In this document: positions 29,589 to 40,200 of the stretch, in pieces
Layout of the letters: the number at the start of each line of letters is the position of its first letter
How positions within the stretch are numbered: position 1 is the stretch's first letter
Assembly (NCBI RefSeq): GCF_900095285.1
Contig: NZ_LT607734.1
Span: forward strand, 186,001-250,000
DNA: 64,000 nucleotides
Source of the DNA: Fusobacterium gastrosuis
Lineage (GTDB): Bacteria > Fusobacteriota > Fusobacteriia > Fusobacteriales > Fusobacteriaceae
Reading direction: 5' to 3'
Translations under genes and position numbers: made by a program
Notes under the pieces: generated by a model
What the model saw: the letters and a program-made list of their open reading frames with translations, nothing else
What the model was told of the DNA's origin: nothing
The model's database searches: none

Positions 29589-30761
29589 ATGTCAGATGTT
29601 AAAGAAAAATTATCTCAACTTTTTGAAAATTATAAAAATGAGTTTGTTGAATTGAATGAATATCTCTATAATAATCCAGAATTAGGATTACAAGAATTTA
29701 AGGCTTGTGCCGCTCACACAGCTATTCTTGAAAAATATGGCTTTAATGTAACTAAAAACTTTGCTGGCTTAGAAACTGCCTTTCAAGCTAGCTTTAAGAA
29801 CAGTACTGAGGGACCAAGGATTGCCATTCTGGCTGAATATGATGCCCTTCCTGGTATAGGTCACGGTTGTGGACACAACATCTTTGGAGTAACAAGTATT
29901 GCAACTGGTATACTTGTAAAAGAACTTATGAAAGATATTCCCGGGGAAATTTTAGTCATTGGTACTCCTGCTGAAGAAACTAATGGTGCTAAAGTAGATA
30001 TGGCACAAAAAGGAGTTTTCAATAATATAGACATAGCAATGGCTGTTCATCCATCTGGAGAAGCTCATTACAGAAGTGGAGTATCCCAAGCTATGGAAGC
30101 TCTACAATTCACTTTCAAAGGAAAAACTGCCCATGCATCAGGGGCTCCTCATGAAGGTATCAATGCATTGGATGGAGTTTTAATGCTCTTCAACTCTGTA
30201 AATGCTTTAAGGCAACAAACCCTAGAAACAGCTAGAGTTCATGGAATAATAACTAAAGGTGGGGAGGCTGCAAATATTATTCCAGACTTAGCCGTTGCCA
30301 ATTTCTATGTAAGAGCAAAATCTTTAGAATACTTAAAAGGTTTTGTAGAAAGAGTCAAGAATTGTGCAAAAGGAGCTGCACTTGCAACAGGGACTACCCT
30401 TGAAATTACTAATTATGAAACAAGTTTTGCAAACTTAGTTACAAATAATAAGCTATCAGAAACTTATGAAAAAAATTTGAAAAGTTTAGGAGTTACAGAT
30501 ATAAGAGATAAAGAGAGCCATGGCTCAACAGACATGGGAGATGTAAGCCATTGTTGTCCAACAATTCACCCATACTTCCCATTGACAACTTCTCATTTAA
30601 CTGGTCATAGTGTTGAATTTGCATCTGCTTCAATTGCTCCTGATGCCTACAAAGGAATGAAAGAAGCTACACTAGCTATGGCACTAACAGCTTTAGAGCT
30701 TTTTGAAAATAAAGAATTACTAAATGAAATAAAAGAAGAATTTAAAAATACTAAAAAATAA
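29589..30761 (+). CDS. M20D family amidohydrolase (AbgB/aminoacylase-like)
   Basis: 390-residue metal-dependent amidohydrolase of the M20D group that cleaves N-acyl or p-aminobenzoyl-glutamate-type amide bonds. Metal-site motifs are GHGCGHNIFG (91-100), TPAEETNGAK (Glu129-Glu130), and HPSGEAHY. A dimerisation lid (about residues 185-295) is present. Specificity cannot be told from sequence; AbgB-like or peptidase are both possible. Its leader contains a promoter, tiny ORF and terminator, so regulated expression is likely. AGGAGG precedes the ATG. Confidence 0.87.
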   Translation: MSDVKEKLSQLFENYKNEFVELNEYLYNNPELGLQEFKACAAHTAILEKYGFNVTKNFAGLETAFQASFKNSTEGPRIAILAEYDALPGIGHGCGHNIFGVTSIATGILVKELMKDIPGEILVIGTPAEETNGAKVDMAQKGVFNNIDIAMAVHPSGEAHYRSGVSQAMEALQFTFKGKTAHASGAPHEGINALDGVLMLFNSVNALRQQTLETARVHGIITKGGEAANIIPDLAVANFYVRAKSLEYLKGFVERVKNCAKGAALATGTTLEITNYETSFANLVTNNKLSETYEKNLKSLGVTDIRDKESHGSTDMGDVSHCCPTIHPYFPLTTSHLTGHSVEFASASIAPDAYKGMKEATLAMALTALELFENKELLNEIKEEFKNTKK

Positions 30762-30766
30762 TATAC

Positions 30767-30800
30767 CCTTGCAAGGGCACACGGGCTTCGCCAGTGACCT
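30767..30800. repeat. Small inverted-repeat element (family B), copy 1
   Basis: CTTGCAAGGGCACACGGGC with TTCG loop and GCCAGTGACC arms. It is related to four copies around 48.2-48.9 kb. In this copy the second arm is degenerate. Confidence 0.6.
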
Positions 30801-31025
30801 TAAAAAATAATAGTATTATATTTACTATTATTTCAAAAAATAAATTTTTTATATATTCTTAAAATTGGTTTCTATTTACATTTTAATTCAAAATTTGACA
30901 TTATCTTTATGGCACACAGCTACACTTGTGTTCATGAAATAAAAAATTTATGCTTTAAAAAAATGAGTTTTTAAATAAAAAACTGCATTATAAAAAAACA
31001 CTAAAAATATACGGAGGTTATTATT

Positions 31026-31778
31026 ATGAAAAAAATTATTGCAATATTTATGGTCATCTTATCAAGTTTATCTTTTTCTGCAAAAAAACTTTATGTAGGA
31101 ACAAATGCTGAATTTAAGCCTTACGAATATCTTGAAGGAGATAAAATGGTAGGTTTTGATATCGATCTTATGAACAAATTAGGTGAAATGCTTGGTTATG
31201 AAATTAAATGGGTTAATATGAATTTTGATGGACTGTTAACTTCTTTGCAATTAAAGAAAATTGATGCAGTCATTGCAGGAATGTCACCAACTGAAGAAAG
31301 ACAAAAAGCCGCTTCTTTCTCAGTTCCTTATATGTTTTTTAAATCAGGGCATTTAGTTATTGTGAATGAAAAAAGTACTTATACTTCAAAAGAACAATTA
31401 AAAGGAAAAACTGCAGGTGTTCAAATGGGAAGTATCCAAGAAGGTTTTGCAAAAGATATTGGTGCTACTCCTAAATTTTATAGTTCATTTACAGCTGCCT
31501 TAATGGAACTACAAAATCAAAAAGTTGATTCTGTAATTGTTGCTGATTCAACTGGCAGAGAATACTTAAAGACTATGAAAAAAATTAAAAAAATTGATAT
31601 GATTGAAGATAAAAAACCTGGTGCTTCTATTGCATTTAGAAAAAACGATGAAAAACTTGCTAAAGAATTTTCTGACGCTATTATAAAACTTAAAGAAACT
31701 GATTATTATGCAGGGCTTGTAAAAAAATATTTCCCTGATAGATATGAAGAATTTATGGCTGATAAAGCTAAAAAGTAA
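31026..31778 (+). CDS. Amino-acid ABC transporter substrate-binding protein
   Basis: Periplasmic solute-binding protein of the polar amino-acid family (SBP_bac_3), 250 residues. A signal peptide of about 18 residues is followed by YVGTNAEFKPYEYLEG, VGFDIDLMNKLGEMLG, the ligand-contacting DAVIAGMSPTEERQKAASFS and KTAGVQMGS. No permease or ATPase genes are adjacent, so its transporter lies elsewhere. GGAGG precedes the ATG. A terminator follows at 31791-31829. Confidence 0.92.
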   Translation: MKKIIAIFMVILSSLSFSAKKLYVGTNAEFKPYEYLEGDKMVGFDIDLMNKLGEMLGYEIKWVNMNFDGLLTSLQLKKIDAVIAGMSPTEERQKAASFSVPYMFFKSGHLVIVNEKSTYTSKEQLKGKTAGVQMGSIQEGFAKDIGATPKFYSSFTAALMELQNQKVDSVIVADSTGREYLKTMKKIKKIDMIEDKKPGASIAFRKNDEKLAKEFSDAIIKLKETDYYAGLVKKYFPDRYEEFMADKAKK

Positions 31779-31790
31779 AATTTAATTTTT

Positions 31791-31829
31791 TATCCTTGTT
31801 GGTTTAGTAAACTAACAGGGATTTTTATT
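31791..31829 (+). terminator. Terminator after the solute-binding protein gene
   Basis: ATCCTTGTTGGTTT pairs, with G-U and one bulge, with AAACTAACAGGGAT, followed by T run. Confidence 0.75.
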
Positions 31830-31946
31830 TTTACTAAAAAATATTTTGTATATCTTTTATATTTTATAAATATTTTTATTTTTTATATATTTTTATTTTT
31901 TCAAAATTTATGGTATAATGTAAAACAAAAAAATAAAGAGGTTTTT

Positions 31947-33077
31947 ATGGAAAATATTGAAAAACTTTCCCAAACTCGTAGTACTACAATAGTAAAAGCG
32001 AGTTTTATAGGAATTTTAACAAATATATTATTAGTTATTTTTAAAGCAAGCATCGGAATATTGACAAATTCTATTGCAATTTTACTTGATGCTGTAAACA
32101 ATCTAAGTGATGTACTTTCTTCAACCGTTACAATTATTGGTGCCAAACTGTCAGAAAAAGAAGCTGATAAAGAACATCCTTTAGGGCATGGAAGAATTGA
32201 GTATTTAAGTGCTATGATAGTGGCTTCTATTATTCTTTATGCCGGTATAACTGCCCTTATAGAATCCATTAAAAAAATAATTTCTCCCGCTACCGCAGAA
32301 TATACAAATATTTCTCTTATTATCATGGGAGTTTCTATAATAGTAAAAATTTTACTAGGTACATATGTAAAAAAAATTGGTCAAAAAGTAGAGTCACAAT
32401 CCTTGATAGCTTCAGGAAAAGATGCTTTATTTGATGCTGTCATTTCAACATCAGTTTTAGCCACTGCTCTTATATTTATGTTCTACAAAATATCACTTGA
32501 AGCATATGTTGGCGTTTTAATTTCTGTTGTTATAATTAGATCTGGTATAGAAATTTTGAAAGAATCCACAGATGATATTTTAGGAAAACGGGTTGATAAG
32601 GCTCTTCTTAAAAAAATAAAAAAAACTATTTGTGAAGATCATAATATAACAGGAGCATATGATTTAATGTTACATAATTACGGTCCACAAAAATATGTAG
32701 GCTCTGTTCATATTGAAATTCCAGACACTATGACTGCTGATAAGATAGATATATTGGAAAGAGAAATTGTCGATAATATTTTTGAAAAATATGGAGTTTT
32801 TTTAGCTGGAATCAGTATTTATTCTATAAATACTAAAAACCCTATAATTACTGAAATGCACTTAAATATTTTAAAGATGGCTACTTCTTTTGAAGGGGTT
32901 TTACAATTTCATGCATTTTATGTCGATCTAAACCAAAAAACTATTCGTTTTGATATTGTAGTAGATTTTTCAATTCCAGATAAGGATGAATTACAAATGG
33001 AATTAAAAAATCGTATAAAAAAAGAATACCCTGAATATGAAGTCTATATTAGAATTGATATGGATATTGATATATAA
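31947..33077 (+). CDS. Cation diffusion facilitator transporter
   Basis: Proton-coupled efflux of divalent metals (zinc, iron, manganese class). Membrane spans start near residue 18, with the metal site D-A-V-N-N-L-S-D (48-55) in the second span and HPLGHGRIEYL (77-87) after it; spans continue to about residue 190. The cytoplasmic C-terminal domain is longer than usual, about 376 residues in all. The metal cannot be chosen by sequence. An extended -10 element TGgTATAAT lies at 31911-31919. A terminator follows at 33076-33118. Confidence 0.9.
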   Translation: MENIEKLSQTRSTTIVKASFIGILTNILLVIFKASIGILTNSIAILLDAVNNLSDVLSSTVTIIGAKLSEKEADKEHPLGHGRIEYLSAMIVASIILYAGITALIESIKKIISPATAEYTNISLIIMGVSIIVKILLGTYVKKIGQKVESQSLIASGKDALFDAVISTSVLATALIFMFYKISLEAYVGVLISVVIIRSGIEILKESTDDILGKRVDKALLKKIKKTICEDHNITGAYDLMLHNYGPQKYVGSVHIEIPDTMTADKIDILEREIVDNIFEKYGVFLAGISIYSINTKNPIITEMHLNILKMATSFEGVLQFHAFYVDLNQKTIRFDIVVDFSIPDKDELQMELKNRIKKEYPEYEVYIRIDMDIDI

Positions 33078-33120
33078 AAAAACTGTTGCAATTTAATTCT
33101 AAATCTGCAACAGTTTTTAT
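33076..33120 (+). terminator. Terminator after the CDF gene
   Basis: AAAAACTGTTGCA and TGCAACAGTTTTT flank an 18-base loop, with a T run. Confidence 0.85.
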
Positions 33121-33234
33121 TATTATATAAGTTTATATTATCATATAGAAAAATATAAATTTAATGTATTTTTATTATATTTATTAAATTAATAATTAAA
33201 GAAAAATTAAGTAGTTCCAGCATTCCAAGAGCTA

Positions 33235-33321
33235 GCATAGAATTAATATTTTAGAAAATCTTGCACAATAGCTCTTAAAAATTACTGTGACATAGAAGTT
33301 AATTGATAAAAGTCAGCTTCT
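33235..33321. repeat. Intergenic repeat family A, inverted copy
   Basis: On the minus strand it reads GAAGCTGACTTTTATC then TTAACTTCTA and a diverged tail, resembling the copies at 36115 and 5246. It lies just downstream of the racemase gene. Confidence 0.5.
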
Positions 33322-34089
33322 TTAAATATATACTTTACCTTCTGCCACTATTTCAACAGGTCCATCTATATAAATTTTATCTTCCTTAAAAGAAAATTCT
33401 AACCAGCCATTTGGTTGATAAATTTTAGCTTTTTCAATTTTCTTAAATCTTTTTAAATAAAATCCCAAAGCTGTTGTACCAGAAGCACAGCTATTTTCCC
33501 ATACACCATTTGCAAATCCATTAACATATACATATGGCTGCATAAACATTTTTTCTAAATCAAAAAACATCACTCCGAAAGCGGAATAATTTTCTTTAGA
33601 TAAGAAATTTTTTAAAAATTTAATTATTTCTTCTTTATTTTCTACTCCTTCATAAATAAAATGTTTTATCCCAGAAAATTCTACCAATGTTAATTTTTCA
33701 TTTTCAAAAGTTATTTCTTTTATTTCTAAAAATCGAGGCATCTCTATTTTAGCTAAGAATTCATTTTTTTTAGTCCCTTCTCTGACATCAACTTTTAATT
33801 TTTTATTTTCTCCTGAACAAGTTATAAAATAATCTTTTTGTACTTTAAATTTTTCATCTCTAAAGGCTAAAAGTGCTGCAAAAGCTCTACTTGCATTTCC
33901 ACAAAATTCTCCACCCATCATCTGTAAATGATTTTCCCTTATAAAACCTACCTGCTCAGCACCAAGACTTAATTCTGACATAATTTTTTCAGATATCTTC
34001 ATTATATCTTTTGCATAAACATCATATTTTTCTATAAATATTGTAATATTCCCAGCAGGATTTGTTTTTATGAAATCTAAAATTTTCAT
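33322..34089 (-). CDS. DapF-fold histidine racemase (CntK/HisR type)
   Basis: Cofactor-independent racemase with two catalytic cysteines: Cys63 in GGEFCGNASRAF and Cys201 in WENSCASGTTALG. The start KTNPAGNITIF replaces the GLGNDF of true DapF and resembles the NPSGN of the staphylopine histidine racemase CntK. Other matches to what I recall of CntK are EQVGFI and the F-x-Q-P-x-x-Y segment. From memory, a F. nucleatum histidine racemase of this family has been described. It may supply D-histidine, but diaminopimelate or lanthionine epimerase is the alternative. 255 residues; no metallophore genes flank it. Confidence 0.8.
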   Translation of the reverse strand: MKILDFIKTNPAGNITIFIEKYDVYAKDIMKISEKIMSELSLGAEQVGFIRENHLQMMGGEFCGNASRAFAALLAFRDEKFKVQKDYFITCSGENKKLKVDVREGTKKNEFLAKIEMPRFLEIKEITFENEKLTLVEFSGIKHFIYEGVENKEEIIKFLKNFLSKENYSAFGVMFFDLEKMFMQPYVYVNGFANGVWENSCASGTTALGFYLKRFKKIEKAKIYQPNGWLEFSFKEDKIYIDGPVEIVAEGKVYI

Positions 34090-34113
34090 ATTCTATCCTC
34101 CTTTTCTTTATTT

Positions 34114-34917
34114 TCATTTAATAATTCTTTCAAAAAAATCTTTTCCGAAATATTCAACTATGAAAAAAGGAAATGCTCCTAGAACTAAAAGTTTATTATT
34201 TTTTATAAATTTACTAAATTGTTCTTCAAAAATATTATCTTGCCCCATATTCTCTAAGTAGTATTTATAATTGACTTTAGATTTTTTTATTGTAAAAAGA
34301 TAAAATAATCTACTCATCATCTTTGAGGTTATATACTCCCAATCTTCTTTTTCTAAAGTAGTAAAATTTTGAAAATCTGTATTATTTGAAACAATATTTT
34401 TATAATTTATTTTTTCTTTAGCTGCTATTATATAGTTTTCTATGTTTTCTTTTTCTTCTCTTTTTAGGTGTTTTGTTGCTTCAACCATAGGATAGCTTAT
34501 GTATAATTTGCCATATTCAGTTTCATTATTAAATATTCTTAACATTTCTCTTACTTTATCATCAGAAGCACCTGAAGTGTGACCATCATAATCAAAAAAT
34601 AAAAATATTTGTGATATATTATCTCTTGAAATTTCTTTTAATTCATTATTTTTATCCTCTATATCTTTTCTATTTGCATTTACTCTATTAAGCCTTTCTT
34701 TTATAAGCCCTACTAAATCAATATTATTATAATCTATCTCTTCCATTATATTTTTAAAAAGTGTATAGATATTAGTTTGATAAGATATAATTCTTACTTC
34801 TCTTTTTAAATTAAAAAAATTTTTGTCTATATTTTCTATTATTAGTTTCTCTGTTTTTTCACCTTCTGTAATAAAAAGTATATATTCAATTTTTTTATTA
34901 TATTTACTCACCATCAT
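34114..34917 (-). CDS. TOPRIM-domain protein of an ATPase-TOPRIM pair
   Basis: About 267 residues. The TOPRIM hallmark glutamate lies in FITEGEKTEK (about residues 15-24) and the Asp-x-Asp in FLFFDYDGH (109-111), as in RloB, OLD and AbiL-type nucleases. A SYPMVEATKHL segment follows. The start is taken at 34917; the longer frame to 34959 sits inside the ATPase gene. ATG overlaps the ATPase 3' end by 14 bases, so the two are translationally coupled. Homologous two-gene sets act in phage defence; a defence role here is inferred. Confidence 0.7.
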   Translation of the reverse strand: MMVSKYNKKIEYILFITEGEKTEKLIIENIDKNFFNLKREVRIISYQTNIYTLFKNIMEEIDYNNIDLVGLIKERLNRVNANRKDIEDKNNELKEISRDNISQIFLFFDYDGHTSGASDDKVREMLRIFNNETEYGKLYISYPMVEATKHLKREEKENIENYIIAAKEKINYKNIVSNNTDFQNFTTLEKEDWEYITSKMMSRLFYLFTIKKSKVNYKYYLENMGQDNIFEEQFSKFIKNNKLLVLGAFPFFIVEYFGKDFFERIIK

Positions 34918-36007
34918 CAAATGCACCTGCTCTATACATTTTTTCAAGGTTATGAGCAAATCTTAATTCTTTTTCAGTTATATTCGGTAAAGATTTTATT
35001 CTTCCATCAGAAATTATAAAATAACAATCTGGTCTTAATAACTCATTTGACATAAGTGTCGTATCATGTGTTGTCAAAATTGCTTGTATACCTAATTCTA
35101 GCAGTTCTTCTACTATTTTTTTTGCAAGATCTACATGATAAAAAGCATCAAATTCATCTATAAATACAAAAGAAGCCTCATTCAATCTTATTAACCAAGC
35201 ATAAAATAAAGCTAAGGATGTAGTTCCTTTTGATGCTATAGCAAAAAAATCTACTGATTTATTATCAAAAACACAATGTATCTTATTTTCATTTCCTTCT
35301 TTTACAGCCTTTAATTTATATTCGATTCCTGCTTTTTTTAAAAAATTTTCAAAATCCTTTAATTTTTTAGCTTTAATTATCTCTTCAGAAATTTTTCCAT
35401 CACCATTTTTAAATCCCTGATAGTAGTTACCATTTAATGATGCAAAAAATAACATATTCTCTACAAATTTAAAAAATTTCCCTATTATTTCTGACTCAAT
35501 ACTCTGAGGATTACTATTATTATATACAAATTTTATAAATGAATTGGAACTTCCGTTTAAGTCCGTTCTTAAACTTTCTGTTCCTAATAAATTAAGCTGA
35601 AAAGTATTTTTTTCATAATTATAATATGTTATTAATTTATTATTAATTTTAAATTCTTCCTCTAATAAATATCGAGAATCCATTTTTAAATATTTATACT
35701 CAACAATATCTTTTTCAAATTTAAATTTATAAGTAAATTCCGCTTTCTCTACTCCATTAAAAAGATTCAAATAATTATTGTATAAATGCCATTGTTTTTC
35801 TTTATCTGTTAGGTGCAATATTATATCAAAAAGAGCTATCCCTAAATTAGATTTCCCACTTCCATTAATCCCATAAACTAACCCTGTTTTTACTGTTTCA
35901 TTTTTTATAGCTTTTTCTCCAAAACTATATTTATTTATATTTCCTAAATTAAATATCAGTTCTTCTTTAAAATTTTTAAATCCTTTTACTTTAAATTCTA
36001 TTAACAT
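34904..36007 (-). CDS. AAA15/RloA-like ATPase of an ATPase-TOPRIM pair
   Basis: 367 residues with an SMC/ABC-like ATPase fold. Walker A GINGSGKSN (46-54), Walker B FVFIDEFDAFYH (about residue 300) and a later TTHDTTLMSN. The middle contains an insertion without recognisable motifs. No membrane segment. Such ATPases pair with TOPRIM nucleases in AbiL, PARIS and Gabija-like systems. It is the first gene of the pair and is preceded by an unremarkable AT-rich leader, with a repeat copy (36115-36190) further upstream. Confidence 0.75.
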   Translation of the reverse strand: MLIEFKVKGFKNFKEELIFNLGNINKYSFGEKAIKNETVKTGLVYGINGSGKSNLGIALFDIILHLTDKEKQWHLYNNYLNLFNGVEKAEFTYKFKFEKDIVEYKYLKMDSRYLLEEEFKINNKLITYYNYEKNTFQLNLLGTESLRTDLNGSSNSFIKFVYNNSNPQSIESEIIGKFFKFVENMLFFASLNGNYYQGFKNGDGKISEEIIKAKKLKDFENFLKKAGIEYKLKAVKEGNENKIHCVFDNKSVDFFAIASKGTTSLALFYAWLIRLNEASFVFIDEFDAFYHVDLAKKIVEELLELGIQAILTTHDTTLMSNELLRPDCYFIISDGRIKSLPNITEKELRFAHNLEKMYRAGAFDDGE

Positions 36008-36114
36008 AATATCACTCTCTTCTATTTTCAGTTTAGTTAATTATATATTATTATTTTTATTTTATCAAGTTCTATCCGTAAAAAAAATACAGTGACTTTT
36101 TTAGATATAAAATT

Positions 36115-36190
36115 TCTGACTTTGTCAACTAACTTCTACTGCCATAATGGCTTGTGGATTTCCCTCCAAAATCCTAGAATTCTTCTTCCA
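36115..36190. repeat. Intergenic repeat family A, copy 3
   Basis: Contains CTGACTTTGTCAACTAACTT then a TGCCATAATGGC-type hairpin and CCCTCCAAAATCC tail, closest to copy 2. It separates the ATPase gene from the lipoprotein terminator. Confidence 0.55.
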
Positions 36191-36270
36191 ATTTTTTTAT
36201 TAAAAGAAAAAAACTGTTAAATCTAATCCATCAACGCCAAAAAGTATACACCTTATTTTTCTATATAAGA

Positions 36271-36300
36271 AAAAAATCCTAGTAAAACTAGGATTTTTTA
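36271..36300 (-). terminator. Terminator of the 36.3-kb lipoprotein gene
   Basis: AAAAAATCCTAG pairs with CTAGGATTTTTT around a five-base loop; on the minus strand it follows the gene end. Confidence 0.88.
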
Positions 36301-36304
36301 TTGA

Positions 36305-37015
36305 TTATTTTGTCTTATGTTCAATTATTAATGTATCTTCTACTGGTGGGTTATCATTATATGGAGGAACTAATTTAGGAATTGTATCTCCTTTAGTTCT
36401 TCTATTTTCATTTTTATATTGTCTTAAATATTCTTCAGTATATTTTACATCTTCATCATTAGCAACTCTTTTTTCCATTTCTTTCTTTTCTTCAACATAT
36501 CTATCTTCTTGATATCTATCAGAATTTGCATCTTCAGTACTTGCATAATTATTATCAATGTATAGAGTAACTAATTCTTCCACACCATTCATTTTAGTCA
36601 TTAATTTTAATTCTACTGGATATTTTAAAGGTTTTATTCTCAATCCACCTTTAGCATATAAAACTGGATCTAAATAGTAAAAATCAACCTTTCTATGTAA
36701 CACATATGAAGCTCTTTCTAATTCTTTTAATTCAGTTTCTTCAGAATTTATAGCTGTATTGATTATTCCATCGTGTCTTACAATTGGTGAATCCCCTAAA
36801 GTTGTTTTATCCCAAAGGATACTTACTTTTTGATTTGTTCTGTTTTGTACATCTAGAAAGATTCCACTCAAATCAGAACGAGCGATTTCAACTTTCAATC
36901 CCTTAAATTCTCTTACTAATACTTTTTTTGGATTTATATCTGTATTTGAAGCAAAACATCCAACAAAAAATATACTTACAAATAATGCCATTAAAATTTT
37001 ACTAACTTTTTTCAT
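36305..37015 (-). CDS. Lipoprotein of unknown function
   Basis: 236 residues. A signal peptide ends in the lipobox FFVGC. The middle is beta-rich with a segment LKVEIARSDLSGIFLDVQNRTNQKVSIL; the C-terminal 80 residues are charged and likely disordered, with a Pro-rich end. No family was recognised. It lies downstream of the giant autotransporter in the same direction, but a hairpin (37188-37235) and 235 bases separate them, so a shared role is unproven. Confidence 0.65.
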   Translation of the reverse strand: MKKVSKILMALFVSIFFVGCFASNTDINPKKVLVREFKGLKVEIARSDLSGIFLDVQNRTNQKVSILWDKTTLGDSPIVRHDGIINTAINSEETELKELERASYVLHRKVDFYYLDPVLYAKGGLRIKPLKYPVELKLMTKMNGVEELVTLYIDNNYASTEDANSDRYQEDRYVEEKKEMEKRVANDEDVKYTEEYLRQYKNENRRTKGDTIPKLVPPYNDNPPVEDTLIIEHKTK

Positions 37016-37187
37016 ACTTACTCCCCTCTTTATATTATAATACTTAACTTATATTTATATCTAACCAATTAAATAAAGTTTTCCCTTTAAAGAGTATCAT
37101 TGTTTTCATTATTTGTCAATATAACTTTAAAGGTATGAATTAATTTAATTCTTTATAATATTACTTTTTTCTAACCCTAGATATATT

Positions 37188-37235
37188 TTAGTGAACAGAA
37201 AAAATTTACTGTTAAATTTTCTCTATTCACTTTTT
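37188..37235 (-). terminator. Probable terminator of the giant adhesin
   Basis: AGTGAACAGAAAAAATTT pairs imperfectly with AAATTTTCTCTATTCACT around a six-base loop. On the minus strand the T tail is weak. Confidence 0.55.
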
Positions 37236-37250
37236 ACACAAATTAAATTC

Positions 37251-40200
37251 TTATTTCCAGTTGAATCTATATGCTGCTCCAACTGAATATAAACTATCTA
37301 CACGACTTCCTGGAGTTAATGAAATCTTTGCATTTACTCTTGTATTTTCTGTCGGTGCTGCTTCCATACCCACTGCAACCGCATGTGTTCCTTTATATCC
37401 TCCAACTGCTGCTGCTATTGTAGCTTGATTTATTCCTATATCCATAAACTCAATTCCTGATAATGCTGCTGCTCCAGCTAGTCCTCTGTTTACTTTACTA
37501 TCTAAATCTCCCATTCTATTGTTAATATTTTGCTCAACACCTTTTAATTGAGAAACATTTACAGCATCATTAGGTTCTGTTCCAGGTGCTACATTAGTTA
37601 TTTTATTTCCACCTGCACTTACCCCTTTATTAGTTATACTTACAACTTTTTCTGGATTCTTTTCTGAATCTACTCCTTCTGGTGTTATTGTTACCCCTCC
37701 ACCATTGATTACTGTTTTATTTCCAGCCTTATCTACTGAAGTTATAGTTCCTGCATCTACTTTATCTGCTTTTACAGATGTAAATTCTACATCATCTTTT
37801 GTTGCATATGTAAATTTATTTCCTTCTTGTACAAGTTTCATATTTTTACCTGCATCAAATGTTACTGTTTCTCCTGGATTTACAAGTTCTTTTGTTGTTC
37901 CTGTTACTTCTCCTCCGTTTACTCCAGTTCCTGATGTTGCATTCCATCCTGAATTATTTATTGCATTTGCTACATCTTGTGCTGTTGCTATTTTGTTTAA
38001 TCCTGCATCATTTGCTACTTTTTCTGCTGTTGATAATTTTGTTGCTGCTTGAGCTACTTTTTGTGCTGCTTCTGCTTTTTCTGCTGCTGTTGTAGCATTT
38101 GCTAATTCTTTTTCTGCTGCTTTTAAATTATCTTTAGCATCTGTCACTGCATCTGTTAATTTTTTAGCGTCTGCTGCACTCAATATATCCTTTACTGTTC
38201 CATCCGTATTATTTTCAAGTTTTGCTGTGTCAATATTGAATGTTATATTACTTACATTTCCATCTGTTGTAACATTTGCAACTGTTCCTTTTCCATCTAC
38301 AAAGTTTACTGTATCGTAAGGTTTTACAAAATCTTTAGCTTGTCCATTTTCTTGTAAATTCCATCCTGCGTTTAGAACATCTCCAAGTGTTGCTGCATTA
38401 GTTGTTTTTACATCAGCAGGTTTTGTTCCGCTTGTTGTGTTATCTTCTAATGTTGTTGTTAACCCTTCTATCACACCTGGTTTTATAGTTGTTGTATTAG
38501 TTCCATCTGTGACTTCTACTGATTCTAAACCTTTTAAATTAGAATTCAATGAATATGTGAACTTATTTCCATCTTGTTTAATTTTTAGATTATCTCCAGC
38601 TTTTAATGTAACTGTTTCTCCTGGATTTATTAATTCGCTTGTAGTTTTATTTCCACTTGCGAATTCCCCTGTTCCTTCTACTCCTGATGTCGCTTTCCAT
38701 CCAGAATTATTTATTGCATTTGCTACATCTTGTGCTGTTGCTATTTTATTTAATCCTGCATCATTTGCTGCTTTTTCTGCTGCTGCTAAAACTTTTTGTA
38801 AATCACTATTTGTTGGATCAGCCTTTAATGCTTCTTCAGCTTTTGTTATTGCATCTGCTAATTCTTTTGCTTTTTCTGCTGTCACAGGTGTTTTTACTGT
38901 TCCATCTGCATTTGTTTCAAGTTTTGCTGTATCTACATCCACTTTTACTGTCGTAGTTGTACTTATTACACCATTTTCATCTATTGCTTTTACAGTTCCT
39001 AGATTTACTACTGTTCCTTTTCCATCTGCATATCTTAAATTATCATTTGGATTTACTTTTTCATCTTTATTATCAAATACAACACCTGTTGTGTCAGTAT
39101 TTTTACCAACTGTGAATCCTGATTGTGTTATTGCATCTGCAACTTGGTTTCCACTTACAAATCCTGCACCTTTATTTGTTGTATTTACTACATCTTTAGC
39201 TTCATCAGCTGTCAATGGAGTCGCAGTTTCACTTGGTAATCCAGTTGCTGGATCTAAATCAGCTGTTTTATAGTATTTATCTCCTACTTTTGTTACAGAC
39301 TCTCCATTATATGTTGGATTTTCACTATTTGTAGATACTACTTCTCCTTTTTCAAGAGATACCTTTATTTCTCTAGTTCCATCTGCTTTAGTTTCACCTG
39401 TTACTGTTATTCCATTTTCACCTACGAAATCTACAACATTTGCATTTTTAACTGTATCTGTGTATCCATCTCCTGAAGCTTTTACTACCCATCCCATATT
39501 AGCTAAATCTCTTACTGTTGCTGCTGAATTTAATGTTGAATCTGGTAATGGATTATCTTTTGTTCCTAAATTAACTAGTTTGTCTTCTGCTGCTGTTCCA
39601 TTTGGATTTGTCGCAACAGTTGTTGTATCTAGTACAGAACCTACTCCTGTTATTTGTGTTGGGTTTCCATCAATACTAGTTATATTTAATGCTGTTGTTG
39701 GTGCTTTTCCATCTGGATTGTTAGTAGCTGGTGTGGCAGTTGTTGTAGTTAAATTAACTACTGGTTGATTATTACTTGTATCTCCAATTTTTACAGTATT
39801 AAACTCTACATCATCTTTTGTTGCATATGTAATTTTTCCATCTGCTTCTTGTTTTACAGTTAAATTTTTACCTGCTACCATTTCTACAGTATCACCTGGA
39901 TTAATTACCTCATCGTCAGTACTTGTACTATCTTTTTCTCCATCTGTCGTTGCACTTGTTTTTAGTGTAAATCCTGAATTATTTATTGCATTTACAACAT
40001 TTTGTACAGTTGCTACTTTATCTGGCGTAGTACCACTTGCTTCAACAACTTTTCCAGTTGGAGTTCCATCTTTAGTTTCAGTTGTAATTGTCCCTTTATC
40101 AACATTAAAAGTAACATTTGATCCTATAGTCTTATTATTGTCATTTGAATCAGAAATAGATGTTACACTTACTATTGTTCCTGTTCCATTTACAAAATTT

